NCBI GenBank assembly: GCA_014381035.1
Contig: JACMIS010000112.1
Span: forward strand, 1-8,612
Source: Armatimonadota bacterium
Lineage (GTDB): Bacteria > Armatimonadota > Armatimonadia > Armatimonadales > Armatimonadaceae
Direction of reading: 5' to 3'
DNA: 8,612 bases
Shown: in pieces, positions 1 through 5,999 of the stretch
How the letters are laid out: each line of letters begins with the position of its first letter
How positions within the stretch are numbered: the first letter of the stretch is position 1
Translations under genes and position numbers: made by a program
The notes under the pieces: generated by a model
What the model saw: the letters and a program-made list of their open reading frames with translations, nothing else
Told to the model about the DNA's origin: nothing
Database searches by the model: none

Positions 1-251
1 CCCTCATGCACCGCGGCGAACAACTCGCCAACATCGAGAAGCGCCTCGCATTCGATCGCTCCGCCCTCGAAGCCCGCGACCGCGAACTGCACGAGCACAC
101 CCACCGCCTAGACCGCTCCCTCGCGCTCCACCAAACCGACGCCGACGTTGCCGCCGTCCAAGCCAGTATTTGCGCTGTCGTGCGTCGCCAGAGCGAGACG
201 AGCAAAAACAAAAGCGCGAAGCCGAACAGGGACACGCTAACATCCCGATAG
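1..251 (+). CDS. Partial C-terminal part of a putative coiled-coil protein
   Basis: The frame is open from the window edge; the first ATG is at 6 and the stop is at 249-251. No family is recognised. From the ATG to about residue 53 the product is highly charged and helical, with heptad-like spacing (LANIEKRL, ALEARDREL, HRLDRSLAL). The codons of this part end overwhelmingly in C, a bias not seen in the rest of the window, and that is the main reason to believe the frame is coding. From about position 165 the frame runs antisense to the glycosyltransferase gene, and its last 26 or so residues (rich in R, S and K) look like antisense noise. The real gene was therefore probably cut near 130-170, or the join is an assembly artefact. 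Whether the protein starts at 6 or upstream of the window cannot be told. Confidence 0.4.
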   Translation, partial: LMHRGEQLANIEKRLAFDRSALEARDRELHEHTHRLDRSLALHQTDADVAAVQASICAVVRRQSETSKNKSAKPNRDTLTSR

Positions 252-1129
252 GTCAGCGGTCCGAATGCGGGGCGGTCATCCTGGTTCACTATTTTGCCGG
301 GAAGATGGTGGACATATTCGTCTACGTAGTTGAAATAGCTCCAGATGTTGAATGTGTTCAGGGTGCGTAGTTTGTAGTAGTCGGCGGCTCCCGTGTACGC
401 TTTCAGCATCGGTTCGGCGGTTCCCGCGATGATAAAAGGAAGCGAGATGACGAGCATAACGGCGATCCCGGCGAGTGTCGCCTGCAAGAGCGGCTTCCAC
501 CCGAACTTTTTCCAGGCGTACAACAACAGGACCGGGGCGATAACAATGGCTTGCAATTTGACCGTGAGCGCAATCCCGAGCGCGATACCGGCAGGAATCG
601 GGTTGCCACGCATCAAAAATAAGACCGCGCAAACCATCGGAAGCGCGAGCAACGCGTCCGCCTGACCCCACAGCGTTGCGTTGACGAAAAGGGGCAACGA
701 CAGGGCGTACAAGAGCGCGAAACGACGCGCATACGTTTCTCCGTGATTGCCTCGCAGTAAGAAGTAGCCCGTGAGTGCGCCCGCCAGATGCGCGATAATG
801 TTGGGGATTTTGGTCAAGACAATCGAGGTGATTCCGGCTTCCTGCGCGTGGATGAGAAGCCGGATCGCTTCCTGCAGGGTGAGCAGGTACAGAACCAGCG
901 GCGGGTAGTTGCAGTCGGAGCGGGTACTATAGATGCGCCAGGGGGCAACGCCCTCGGATGCCCGACTCCACGGCAACCAGCACGATTCGACATCAAATGG
1001 AAACCACATGAGCGGTGCGGTGAGCATACAAAGTACGAACACGGCAGTCACGAGCGAGAACGGATTGGGCGCGGGAAGCCAGACGGGAAAGCGACGGCGC
1101 GTGGCAATATCTGGCAGCGGTGTAGACAT
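2..1129 (-). CDS. GT87-like (DUF2029) polytopic membrane glycosyltransferase, 3' end lost or outside window
   Basis: This is probably a polyprenyl-phosphate-sugar-dependent glycosyltransferase of the GT-C fold in the cytoplasmic membrane. It has about eight visible hydrophobic segments. The first helix (about residues 24-43, LVTAVFVLCMLTAPLMW) is followed by an acidic external loop (FDVESC, then CNYPPLVLYLL). Later come NATLWGQADALLALP, GIALTVKLQAIVIAPVLLLY and ADYYKLRTLNTFNIWSYFN, all typical of GT87 and related mannosyltransferases. The ATG at 1129 is followed by a basic N-terminus (ATRRRFP); no strong ribosome binding site is visible. The frame has no stop down to position 2. Homology reaches about LAWTAATSA (near 140), where the family normally continues into a hydrophobic segment and a TR-HERYLFP-type motif. 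Here it turns into SVWWSARERSRRWV and an Arg/Ser-rich tail. The final 45 or so codons are therefore probably not native. It is divergent from the DUF1854 gene. The sugar substrate is unknown. Confidence 0.8.
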   Translation of the reverse strand, partial: MSTPLPDIATRRRFPVWLPAPNPFSLVTAVFVLCMLTAPLMWFPFDVESCWLPWSRASEGVAPWRIYSTRSDCNYPPLVLYLLTLQEAIRLLIHAQEAGITSIVLTKIPNIIAHLAGALTGYFLLRGNHGETYARRFALLYALSLPLFVNATLWGQADALLALPMVCAVLFLMRGNPIPAGIALGIALTVKLQAIVIAPVLLLYAWKKFGWKPLLQATLAGIAVMLVISLPFIIAGTAEPMLKAYTGAADYYKLRTLNTFNIWSYFNYVDEYVHHLPGKIVNQDDRPAFGPLTYRDVSVSLFGFALLFLLVSLWRRTTAQILAWTAATSASVWWSARERSRRWVCSCSSRSRASRAERSNARRFSMLASCSPRCMR

Positions 1130-1144
1130 TTCAGGGTAGTAGCG

Positions 1145-1158
1145 AACGACGCGTCGTT
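1145..1158. promoter_or_regulatory. Perfect 14-bp palindrome, putative operator
   Basis: AACGACGCGTCGTT is a perfect dyad lying in the 92-bp spacer between the divergent glycosyltransferase and DUF1854 starts, so a dimeric regulator bound there could reach both promoters. No regulator is encoded beside it and no clear promoter boxes are seen. Its role is inferred only from symmetry and position. Confidence 0.3.
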
Positions 1159-1221
1159 AGGGCAAATATTACGCGAGACAAAACCGATTTCCTGCCTACC
1201 GCAGGGACCGAAGGACAACCG

Positions 1222-1800
1222 ATGAACGAAACACCGAACATTTCCACCGAAAATCCGGGCGAGCCAGCCCCGGTGACCACGACCGAATTCGAGCGTGAGA
1301 CGCAAGTAGTGCCCGATGAAACCAGCACCGATCCGTTATCACTCAACCTGTTCTATCAGCCAGTCGGGACCGTCCGCCTAACGGTCGGTGAGACACACTC
1401 CTATCATACGGTAAAACTGTTCCAGTCGGCACCGCTCTCGCTACCCCGGCAGTATATTTCCTTGCAAAGCGGCAAAAGCGAGGAGATTCTGATGGTGCGT
1501 CGGCTGGAGGATCTGTCTCCCGAATCACGGGCAGTCGCCGAGGAAGAATTGCGTCGCCGTTATCTGACCGCTCGGATCGAGAAAGTCACCGAAGTCCGTA
1601 CCGAGTTTGGAATCACGTACTGGCACGTCGGTACGGACAAGGGCGAGCGTGATTTCGTGATACAAAGTCTATCCGAATCCTGCCTCTGGCTGTCCGACGA
1701 TCATGTACTGCTCACCGACAGCGACGGCAACCGTTTCGAGATTGTCAGCCGTGCGGCACTCGATACACTTAGTCAGGTACAACTGGATTCCGTGTTGTAA
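1222..1800 (+). CDS. DUF1854 family protein
   Basis: This 192-residue soluble protein has a disordered, acidic Thr/Pro-rich N-terminus (residues 1-45) followed by a DUF1854 domain (about 60-190). Recognisable family features are LFQSAPLSLPRQYISL, an EEELRRRYLT stretch (107-115) after a DLSPESR segment, FG--YWHV-TDKGERDF (129-145) and the C-terminal LLTDSDGNRFEI (163-174) with LDTLS. DUF1854 has no established reaction. In proteobacteria it is known from gene neighbourhoods of cyanophycin metabolism and an associated ABC transporter, and none of those genes is visible here. The start is supported by GAAGGA seven bases before the ATG. The gene ends in TAA, and the S4-domain gene follows on the same strand after 109 bp. 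The identification is fairly sure; the function is unknown. Confidence 0.85.
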   Translation: MNETPNISTENPGEPAPVTTTEFERETQVVPDETSTDPLSLNLFYQPVGTVRLTVGETHSYHTVKLFQSAPLSLPRQYISLQSGKSEEILMVRRLEDLSPESRAVAEEELRRRYLTARIEKVTEVRTEFGITYWHVGTDKGERDFVIQSLSESCLWLSDDHVLLTDSDGNRFEIVSRAALDTLSQVQLDSVL

Positions 1801-1831
1801 CGTCGGTAAAACCCGCAAACGAAAAAGCCAA

Positions 1832-1860
1832 TTGCAGAATTTCGCATATCCATGATAAAG
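1832..1860 (+). promoter_or_regulatory. Weak candidate promoter for the S4-domain gene
   Basis: TTGCAG (1832-1837) and ATAAAG (1855-1860) are separated by 17 bp and sit about 50 bp before the yaaA-like start, in the 109-bp gap after DUF1854. The -35 box matches well and the -10 box poorly. Read-through from DUF1854 is equally possible. Confidence 0.22.
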
Positions 1861-1909
1861 TGCGCGATTGTAGATCAGTCCCGAACCGTTCTGATAGGAA
1901 GAAAACAGT

Positions 1910-2131
1910 ATGACCGAAGTCCCCGTCCGTACCGGCGTAATCACGCTCGGTCAACTCCTTAAATTTATTGGAATGATCCCCACGGGTGGTGAAATAAAAT
2001 CGTTCCTGATGGAAACCAGCATCAAAGTGAACGGGGAACACGAAAACCGACGCGGTCGCAAACTTTCCCCGGGCGATGTCGTGGAAGTCGAGGGGCACGA
2101 AGCGGTTACCCTGACCATCGCGGACATGTGA
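1910..2131 (+). CDS. yaaA: YaaA-like S4 domain RNA-binding protein
   Basis: This 73-residue protein is almost entirely one S4 RNA-binding domain. The pattern ITLGQLLKFIGMIPTGGEIK (11-30), then FL--TSIKVNG (32-42), ENRRGRKL (45-52) and GD-VEVEGH (55-63) matches the small stand-alone S4 proteins called YaaA in Bacillus, which are usually about 70 residues. S4 domains bind structured RNA, often rRNA; the exact target of YaaA is not firmly established. In many Firmicutes the gene sits between dnaN and recF, but here it follows DUF1854, so the classic linkage is lost. The start is supported by AGGAAG (1896-1901), eight bases before the ATG. It ends with TGA and runs convergently into the membrane-protein gene across a repeat-rich 116-bp spacer. 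Confidence 0.85.
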   Translation: MTEVPVRTGVITLGQLLKFIGMIPTGGEIKSFLMETSIKVNGEHENRRGRKLSPGDVVEVEGHEAVTLTIADM

Positions 2132-2144
2132 GGGGCAAGGCTTG

Positions 2145-2242
2145 GGGACAGGTTACAGGATACAGTCCCACAGAGTATGTGATAGCCACTCGACGACCAC
2201 TGTCTCCCCTATAAGACCACTGTCTCCCCTATAACCTGTCCC
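2145..2242. terminator. Inverted repeat in convergent spacer, possible bidirectional terminator
   Basis: GGGACAGGTTACAGG (2145-2159) is mirrored by CCTATAACCTGTCCC (2228-2242), giving a 15-bp stem with one mismatch. The loop is 68 nt and contains part of the 20-bp tandem repeat. It fills the spacer between the convergent yaaA-like and membrane-protein genes, where a terminator would be expected. It has no T-run and a long loop, so intrinsic termination is uncertain; it could instead be a dispersed repeat. Confidence 0.3.
2195..2234. repeat. Exact 20-bp tandem duplication
   Basis: GACCACTGTCTCCCCTATAA occurs twice back to back (2195-2214 and 2215-2234) with no mismatch. The second copy overlaps the right arm of the flanking inverted repeat. 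An error-free tandem copy in non-coding DNA suggests a recent slippage event or a repeat family. Confidence 0.9.
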
Positions 2243-2247
2243 ACACC

Positions 2248-2571
2248 CTAACTCTTTGTATTCCAGGCGGTGAAGAGAAGATGAATTCCCCGCGACGCGA
2301 ACAAGGAACCTACGATGCTCATCACGAGCAAAATCAGAAGTTTCTGTAGCAGACCGATTACAGAGGTCCCTAATTTCAGACCGGCTTCCGTAGCGGCATT
2401 CTCTCCCGTACCCAGTTGCGGAACGGCAGGTGGTGCAGCCGATAGCAGTGTGTTCGCATAGCTGAAAACGAATGCGATCATTGCCATCCCCACTAAGAAC
2501 AGGAAGAAGCCCGCGTACGCGGAGGCGCGAGGCGCATTATTGGCAGGTGGTGGGTTGGAAGGCGCGGACAT
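2248..2571 (-). CDS. Small membrane protein with two transmembrane helices
   Basis: This 107-residue protein is of unrecognised family. A polar, Pro/Asn-rich N-terminus (MSAPSNPPPANN) is followed by a first helix at about residues 15-37 (AYAGFFLFLVGMAMIAFVFSY). A small-residue loop rich in Ala and Pro comes next, then a second helix at about 70-92 (VIGLLQKLLILLVMSIVGSLF) and a short tail ending WNTKS. The frame extends upstream to an ATG at 2676, but that extension is translated from the inverted repeat and is unlike protein, so the ATG at 2571 was chosen. No good ribosome binding site is seen there. It ends in TAG. It lies downstream of GH4 on the same strand, separated by the 8-mer repeat structure, so it is probably a separate transcript. 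Confidence 0.6.
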   Translation of the reverse strand: MSAPSNPPPANNAPRASAYAGFFLFLVGMAMIAFVFSYANTLLSAAPPAVPQLGTGENAATEAGLKLGTSVIGLLQKLLILLVMSIVGSLFASRGIHLLFTAWNTKS

Positions 2572-2623
2572 TGCGGTAGCGCATTGAGAGTAGCACGACG
2601 AAAGGCGCGTGTCAAGGGAGTAG

Positions 2624-2705
2624 GTTGACAGGTGGTTAGGTGGCTGGGTTGTTAGGCGGTTCATTTTCCTGACCATCTAACAACCCAATCACCCAACCGC
2701 CTAAC
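2624..2705. repeat. Imperfect inverted repeat built of degenerate 8-mers, possible GH4 terminator
   Basis: The left arm reads as consecutive octamers GTTGACAG, GTGGTTAG, GTGGCTGG, GTTGTTAG (2624-2655). The right arm, read on the minus strand (2705 to 2677), gives GTTAGGCG, GTTGGGTG, ATTGGGTT, GTTAG. The inner 22 bp (2634-2655 with 2677-2698) pair with three mismatches around a 21-nt loop. The right arm begins directly after the GH4 stop codon, so it could act as a terminator or mRNA 3'-end stabiliser, although no T-run follows. The octamer periodicity suggests a low-complexity repeat family. Confidence 0.7.
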
Positions 2706-4559
2706 TTAGAAGTTCGCCTTCGGTACCGATACGGCGAAGCCCCAGTCGCCGCCCTCGCCACGGGTGACTTTGAGTAGGAGTCGGTTGATGCCCTCTTTCA
2801 AGTACACGGCGGTCTCGCCCTCATGTTTCGATAGCACGTCGTCGTTCTGGATTTCCGTGCCGTTGAGCCAGATTTTGATGCCGTCGTCCGCTAAATATTT
2901 CAGCACCGTTTCGCGGGAGTGGATCGCCTCGATCTCGGTATAGGCATACGCCGTGGCGAAAGAAACATTGCCCGCCGTTTTGCGAAGGTTCACGAAGCCA
3001 CGCTTGTCCGCGACCCCGGTTTTCCATTCGTTGCCCTCCGGCGGCGTGCCGGTCGAAAGAACCGACTCGTCAATGTTCTCCGGGACGAACGCGGTCGAGA
3101 TACCGTTCTCGCCGGACGCGAATGCGCCGAGCACTTTCCAGTGCAAAATAGCGTCCTCGTGTCCGGCTTTTTGCGCGGCGTCCCACGAGGCGCGTAACTC
3201 TTTCGGCGTCGGCGGGTTGAACGATTTTCCGGAACCCGGAACCCGAGTCTTCTTCGCGTCCAGGTCGGGCAGGAAGCCGCCGTCTTTCTCGAACCCGTGT
3301 CCGACGATCAGTTCGTCGCACATTTCCACGATCTGGTCCAGCGACAGGGTCGCGGCGGTCAGGGGATCGTTCATACATGCCTGATACACGTGGTCGCGGC
3401 GACCTTCTATTGCGGCACGAATGAACAACTCGTGCTGGATCACGTGCGGCATCATATAGCCGATCAGTTGCGGGTCGAGTGCGCCGACGGTCGTGAATTG
3501 CAGTCCGGCGCGGTCCACCAAGGTCGGCACTTCGGCAATCGCATCGTTCGGCAGGTTCGAGATCGCGCCGTTGTTCGGCATGTTGCCGTATACCACGCTC
3601 GGTTTGCCGTTGACGATGGAGTCTATGATGATCGATCCGTACTCGTGCGACTTGTGGAACGCCATCGGTTCGTCGGATTTGCTGAAGATTTTCAGACGCT
3701 CGAACTCGTCCACGATGCCGTCGCAGCGGCGCAGATATTCGTCAATCGGCACCCCGAACTTCGCGACCTGTTCCGGTCCGTGCGGGATAAAGAACGAGTT
3801 ATATTCGGCGTTGTGCTCCGACGATTCGGTAACATAATAGCCGAGCCGCTTCATCAACTCGAAGCGCACCGCGTTCTGGTTCGACGCGATCTTTTCGTCC
3901 GCGATTTCGAACAGGCGTGGGTACAGGTCCTGGCCACGCTTTTCCAACTTCTGATAGAACGCCATGTGGTTGATCCCGGCGCAGATGAACGTAATTTCGT
4001 CCGGGTTCTCGCCGATATACCGCATCAATTCGTTGAGTGTGCCCTGCACCGAGTGGCACAGACCGACCGCCTGGATATTGGACGTGCGCGTGATCGTCTG
4101 CATGTTCATGCTCATTGGATTAGAGTAGTTGAGCAGGACGGCGTTCGGGCAAACGTCCATCATGTCCGACACCAAGCCGGAAAGCATCGGATACGTTCGC
4201 AGGGCGCGGAAAAGCCCGCCGGGTCCGGTGGTGTCGGCGATGGTGAAGTTCAAACCGTACTTGCGCGGAATCTCGAAATCAACGAGCGTGGAATCGAAGC
4301 CGCCGATCTGCACCATGTTGATCACGAAATCCGCGCCCGCAAGTGCCTTGCGCCGGTCGGTAGTCGCTTCAATCGTCGGGCTCGCGCCGAGCGTTTTGCC
4401 GACCTTCTCGCACAATGCCGCGCCGACATGGAGGCGATCCTCGTCAATATCCATATACGAGAACGTGGCGTCCTTGAACTCCGGTAACTATAGCAGGTCG
4501 CCGGTAAGATTCTTGCTGAAAACGACGCTTCCCGCGCCGATCATCGCTACTTTAATCAT
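2706..4559 (-). CDS. GH4 family alpha-glucosidase/alpha-galactosidase with C-terminal beta-sandwich domain; in-frame TAG at codon 24
   Basis: GH4 enzymes are cytoplasmic glycosidases that cleave by an NAD+- and Mn2+-dependent oxidation-elimination route. The frame from the ATG at 4559 (GAGGAAA six bases upstream) begins MIKVAMIGAGSVVFSKNLTG, the dinucleotide-binding GxGS loop, but codon 24 is TAG (4488-4490); CAG would be the simplest original. After it the frame is open to TAA at 2706. Motifs in full-length numbering are MDIDEDRL (36), NYSNPM (144-149), GLCHSVQGT (166-174; Cys168 a likely metal ligand) and GINHMAF (195-201; His198). GLCHSVQ points to the MelA/AglA-like subgroup. The family is usually about 430-480 residues; this has an extra domain from about 473 to 617 (HWKVLG-F, AYAYTEI, LADDGIKIWLNG, RLLLKV, WGF). 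A restart at Met36 (4454) would lose the NAD loop. It is divergent from lacI. The substrate anomer and sugar are not certain. Confidence 0.88.
4488..4490 (-). other. In-frame amber codon inside the GH4 gene
   Basis: The minus-strand codons read CTG CTA TAG TTA CCG, giving GDLL-stop-LPEF where related enzymes have an uninterrupted helix after the Rossmann loop. A single C-to-T change from CAG would explain it. The bases are seen directly; whether they are a true mutation or a base-call error cannot be decided here. Confidence 0.85.
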
Positions 4560-4593
4560 CTGTTTTCCTCATCAAAAAGCGCGGAATTTGTCT

Positions 4594-4611
4594 TTGTTAA
4601 ACGAGTAACAA
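4594..4611. promoter_or_regulatory. Dyad in the GH4 leader, putative LacI-family operator
   Basis: TTGTTA and TAACAA are perfect inverted 6-mers separated by 6 bp (AACGAG). The dyad lies 35-52 bp upstream of the GH4 start, just downstream of the candidate -10 box, a usual place for a repressor site. Its sequence differs from the dyads at lacI, so it need not bind the same protein. Confidence 0.35.
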
Positions 4612-4628
4612 CCGCGCCACAAAACTGC

Positions 4629-4634
4629 ATTGTA
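4629..4634 (-). promoter_or_regulatory. Candidate -10 box for GH4
   Basis: On the minus strand TACAAT lies about 70 bp before the GH4 start and matches the sigma-70 -10 consensus at five of six positions. No good -35 box lies 16-18 bp upstream, so an activator or a weaker promoter is possible. Confidence 0.3.
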
Positions 4635-4744
4635 TTACGTTTCGCGCTAATCGTGGGAATGTCCTGCCCGATGCGCGGAAAACTTTTCAGATATTTCAAC
4701 CAATGTTCGATGGATGGGTGCGGCTCCGTTGGCGGAACGAGGTC

Positions 4745-4760
4745 CGACGCGAACGCGTCG
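4745..4760. repeat. GC-rich 7-bp dyad in the GH4-lacI spacer
   Basis: CGACGCG-AA-CGCGTCG is a perfect inverted repeat with a two-base centre, 41 bp upstream of the lacI -35 box. Its half-site CGACGCG shares the ACGACGCGTCGT core of the palindrome at 1145-1158. In a GC-rich genome such CG dyads also arise by chance, so a role as a protein site is only possible. Confidence 0.3.
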
Positions 4761-4800
4761 CCGCGCGTCCGTCGGTGACTCGGGCAGTTCTGATTGTCTC

Positions 4801-4829
4801 TTGACAGGAAAGGAAAATTACTATATCAT
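4801..4829 (+). promoter_or_regulatory. Sigma-70 promoter of lacI
   Basis: TTGACA (4801-4806, full consensus), a 17-bp A-rich spacer and TATCAT (4824-4829, five of six) make this the clearest promoter in the window. Transcription should start near 4836, at the edge of the overlapping dyads, so a repressor bound there would block initiation. Confidence 0.75.
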
Positions 4830-4837
4830 CCGATTGA

Positions 4838-4867
4838 TGAAATGTTTCACTGAATGATTTCAGTGAA
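4838..4867. promoter_or_regulatory. Two overlapping dyads at the lacI transcription start, putative autoregulatory operators
   Basis: TGAAA-TG-TTTCA (4838-4849) resembles the short symmetric sites of LacI-family regulators. Overlapping it, TTCACTGAA (4846-4854) and TTCAGTGAA (4859-4867) form a perfect 9-bp inverted repeat with a 4-bp centre. Both lie immediately after the -10 box and before the preferred lacI ATG (4890), which fits autorepression. In RNA the second dyad could also fold as a small hairpin. Confidence 0.5.
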
Positions 4868-4889
4868 GCGTCCTGTTGAACGAACAACA

Positions 4890-5981
4890 ATGGCAACCCG
4901 CGCATACCGTAAATCAAGCATCAAAGATGTAGCACGACTGGCTGGCGTCTCTACCACGACCGTATCCTATCTCATGAATGGTCGTGAGGACGTTTGCGCC
5001 GCCGAAACTGCCAAACGCATACGTATGGCTATCGCCGAACTTCAGTATACACCTAACTCGCTCACGCGTGGTCTACGTCAAGGAGAGACGCGTACTATCG
5101 GCGTTTGTTTATACAGCCCCCTCGACCCCGAGTTGCGTTTCGGCAACCTATTCTTCGAGCAATTGTGGCGCGGGATCGTTCGCGAAACCGATGCCGTTGA
5201 TTATTCGTTGTTGCACTACCCGTTGTCGGTGCGCGGCGGAACCAACTCCGATGCATTCCTGGATGGGCGAGTGGACGGTTTACTGTTTCACGGTCTGGAC
5301 GATGCCCGTGCCCAGAAGGTACTGCGGGCGGGGTTGCCGGCAGTAGTCCTAACACGCTCCCGCGATCTGCCGGACGGGTGCGGGACGGCCTTTGCCGACG
5401 AAGAGCAAACCGTCCGTCTGGCACTGGATCACCTATTCGGATTCGGGCATCGGCGTATCGCTCATCTTGCCGGTCCGGTAATCCCCAACCCCGACGCCGA
5501 TACGATCCGGAAAAAGGCAGACGACATCGCTTTACTGCGTCTATCGGCGTACACGTCCCAGATGCAAGCCGCAGGATATTACGATCCCGCACTCATCGGT
5601 TATGCCGACTCCTGGCGTGATGCCGCACATAAGGCGGTGAGCATCGTGATGGCGTGGCAAGCACTTCCCGATCCGCCCACCGCCGTTCTCTGCGCCAATG
5701 ACGTGCTTGCCGCCGCCGTAGTCGGCGCAGCGATTGCCATCGGGCTGTCGGTACCGGAGAATCTCTCCGTAGTAGGGATAGATGATTCGGTAGAGGCACG
5801 CGACGCCATTGTTCCTCTCACCAGTGTCGCGGTGCCGGTGCATAAGATCGGTCAGGAAGCGGTTCGTTCCTTACTCCGCCTCATGGCGGGAGAGCCTGCC
5901 GAGGCGTGCCGCGTCGCCGTGCCGGTCACTGATATAGTCGTCCGCGGTAGCACTGCACGTTGCAGTCGCAAAGAGACCTAG
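4890..5981 (+). CDS. LacI family transcriptional regulator
   Basis: This 363-residue DNA-binding regulator probably senses a sugar. The N-terminal helix-turn-helix (residues 10-31, SIKDVARLAGVSTTTVSYLMNG) and hinge (54-66, PNSLTRGLRQGET) are canonical. They are followed by a periplasmic-binding-protein-like effector domain (about 69-355) with GFGHRRIAHLAGP, AVLCANDVLAAAVVGAA, SVPENLSVVGIDD and a closing VVRGSTA. An ATG at 4854 would add 12 residues, but it overlaps the operator dyad; 4890 gives the usual N-terminus, although neither start has a strong ribosome binding site. It is divergent from GH4 across 330 bp, so control of GH4 and of itself is likely. It ends in TAG, and the GH30 fragment follows in the same frame after 18 bp. 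The effector is unknown. Confidence 0.92.
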   Translation: MATRAYRKSSIKDVARLAGVSTTTVSYLMNGREDVCAAETAKRIRMAIAELQYTPNSLTRGLRQGETRTIGVCLYSPLDPELRFGNLFFEQLWRGIVRETDAVDYSLLHYPLSVRGGTNSDAFLDGRVDGLLFHGLDDARAQKVLRAGLPAVVLTRSRDLPDGCGTAFADEEQTVRLALDHLFGFGHRRIAHLAGPVIPNPDADTIRKKADDIALLRLSAYTSQMQAAGYYDPALIGYADSWRDAAHKAVSIVMAWQALPDPPTAVLCANDVLAAAVVGAAIAIGLSVPENLSVVGIDDSVEARDAIVPLTSVAVPVHKIGQEAVRSLLRLMAGEPAEACRVAVPVTDIVVRGSTARCSRKET

Positions 5982-5999
5982 CATGATCCGAACGCCGGG

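Noticed and set aside
276..671. 131-codon minus-strand frame and plus-strand frames at 393-665 and 788-1225
   Set aside because: They are shadows of the GT87-like gene, which reads as a continuous membrane protein in its own frame.
670..700. Suspected frameshift in the glycosyltransferase gene
   Set aside because: Recounting the AAAAGGGG run shows that the frame is continuous (LPLFVNATLWGQ); there is no frameshift.
2572..2676. 35-codon N-terminal extension of the small membrane protein
   Set aside because: It is translated from the octamer inverted repeat, has low-complexity composition, and the downstream ATG gives a sensible start.
3297..4487. Long 396-codon open frame on the plus strand opposite GH4
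   Set aside because: It is antisense to a clearly homologous GH4 gene, its product (rich in His, Arg, Val and Asp) matches no family, and it arises from the codon bias of the real gene.
5095..5843. Minus-strand frames opposite lacI
   Set aside because: They are antisense, Arg-rich and without recognisable motifs; lacI is unambiguous.
5952..5966. ACTGCA-CGT-TGCAGT hairpin at the lacI end
   Set aside because: The stem is only 6 bp, it lies inside coding sequence and no T-run follows.
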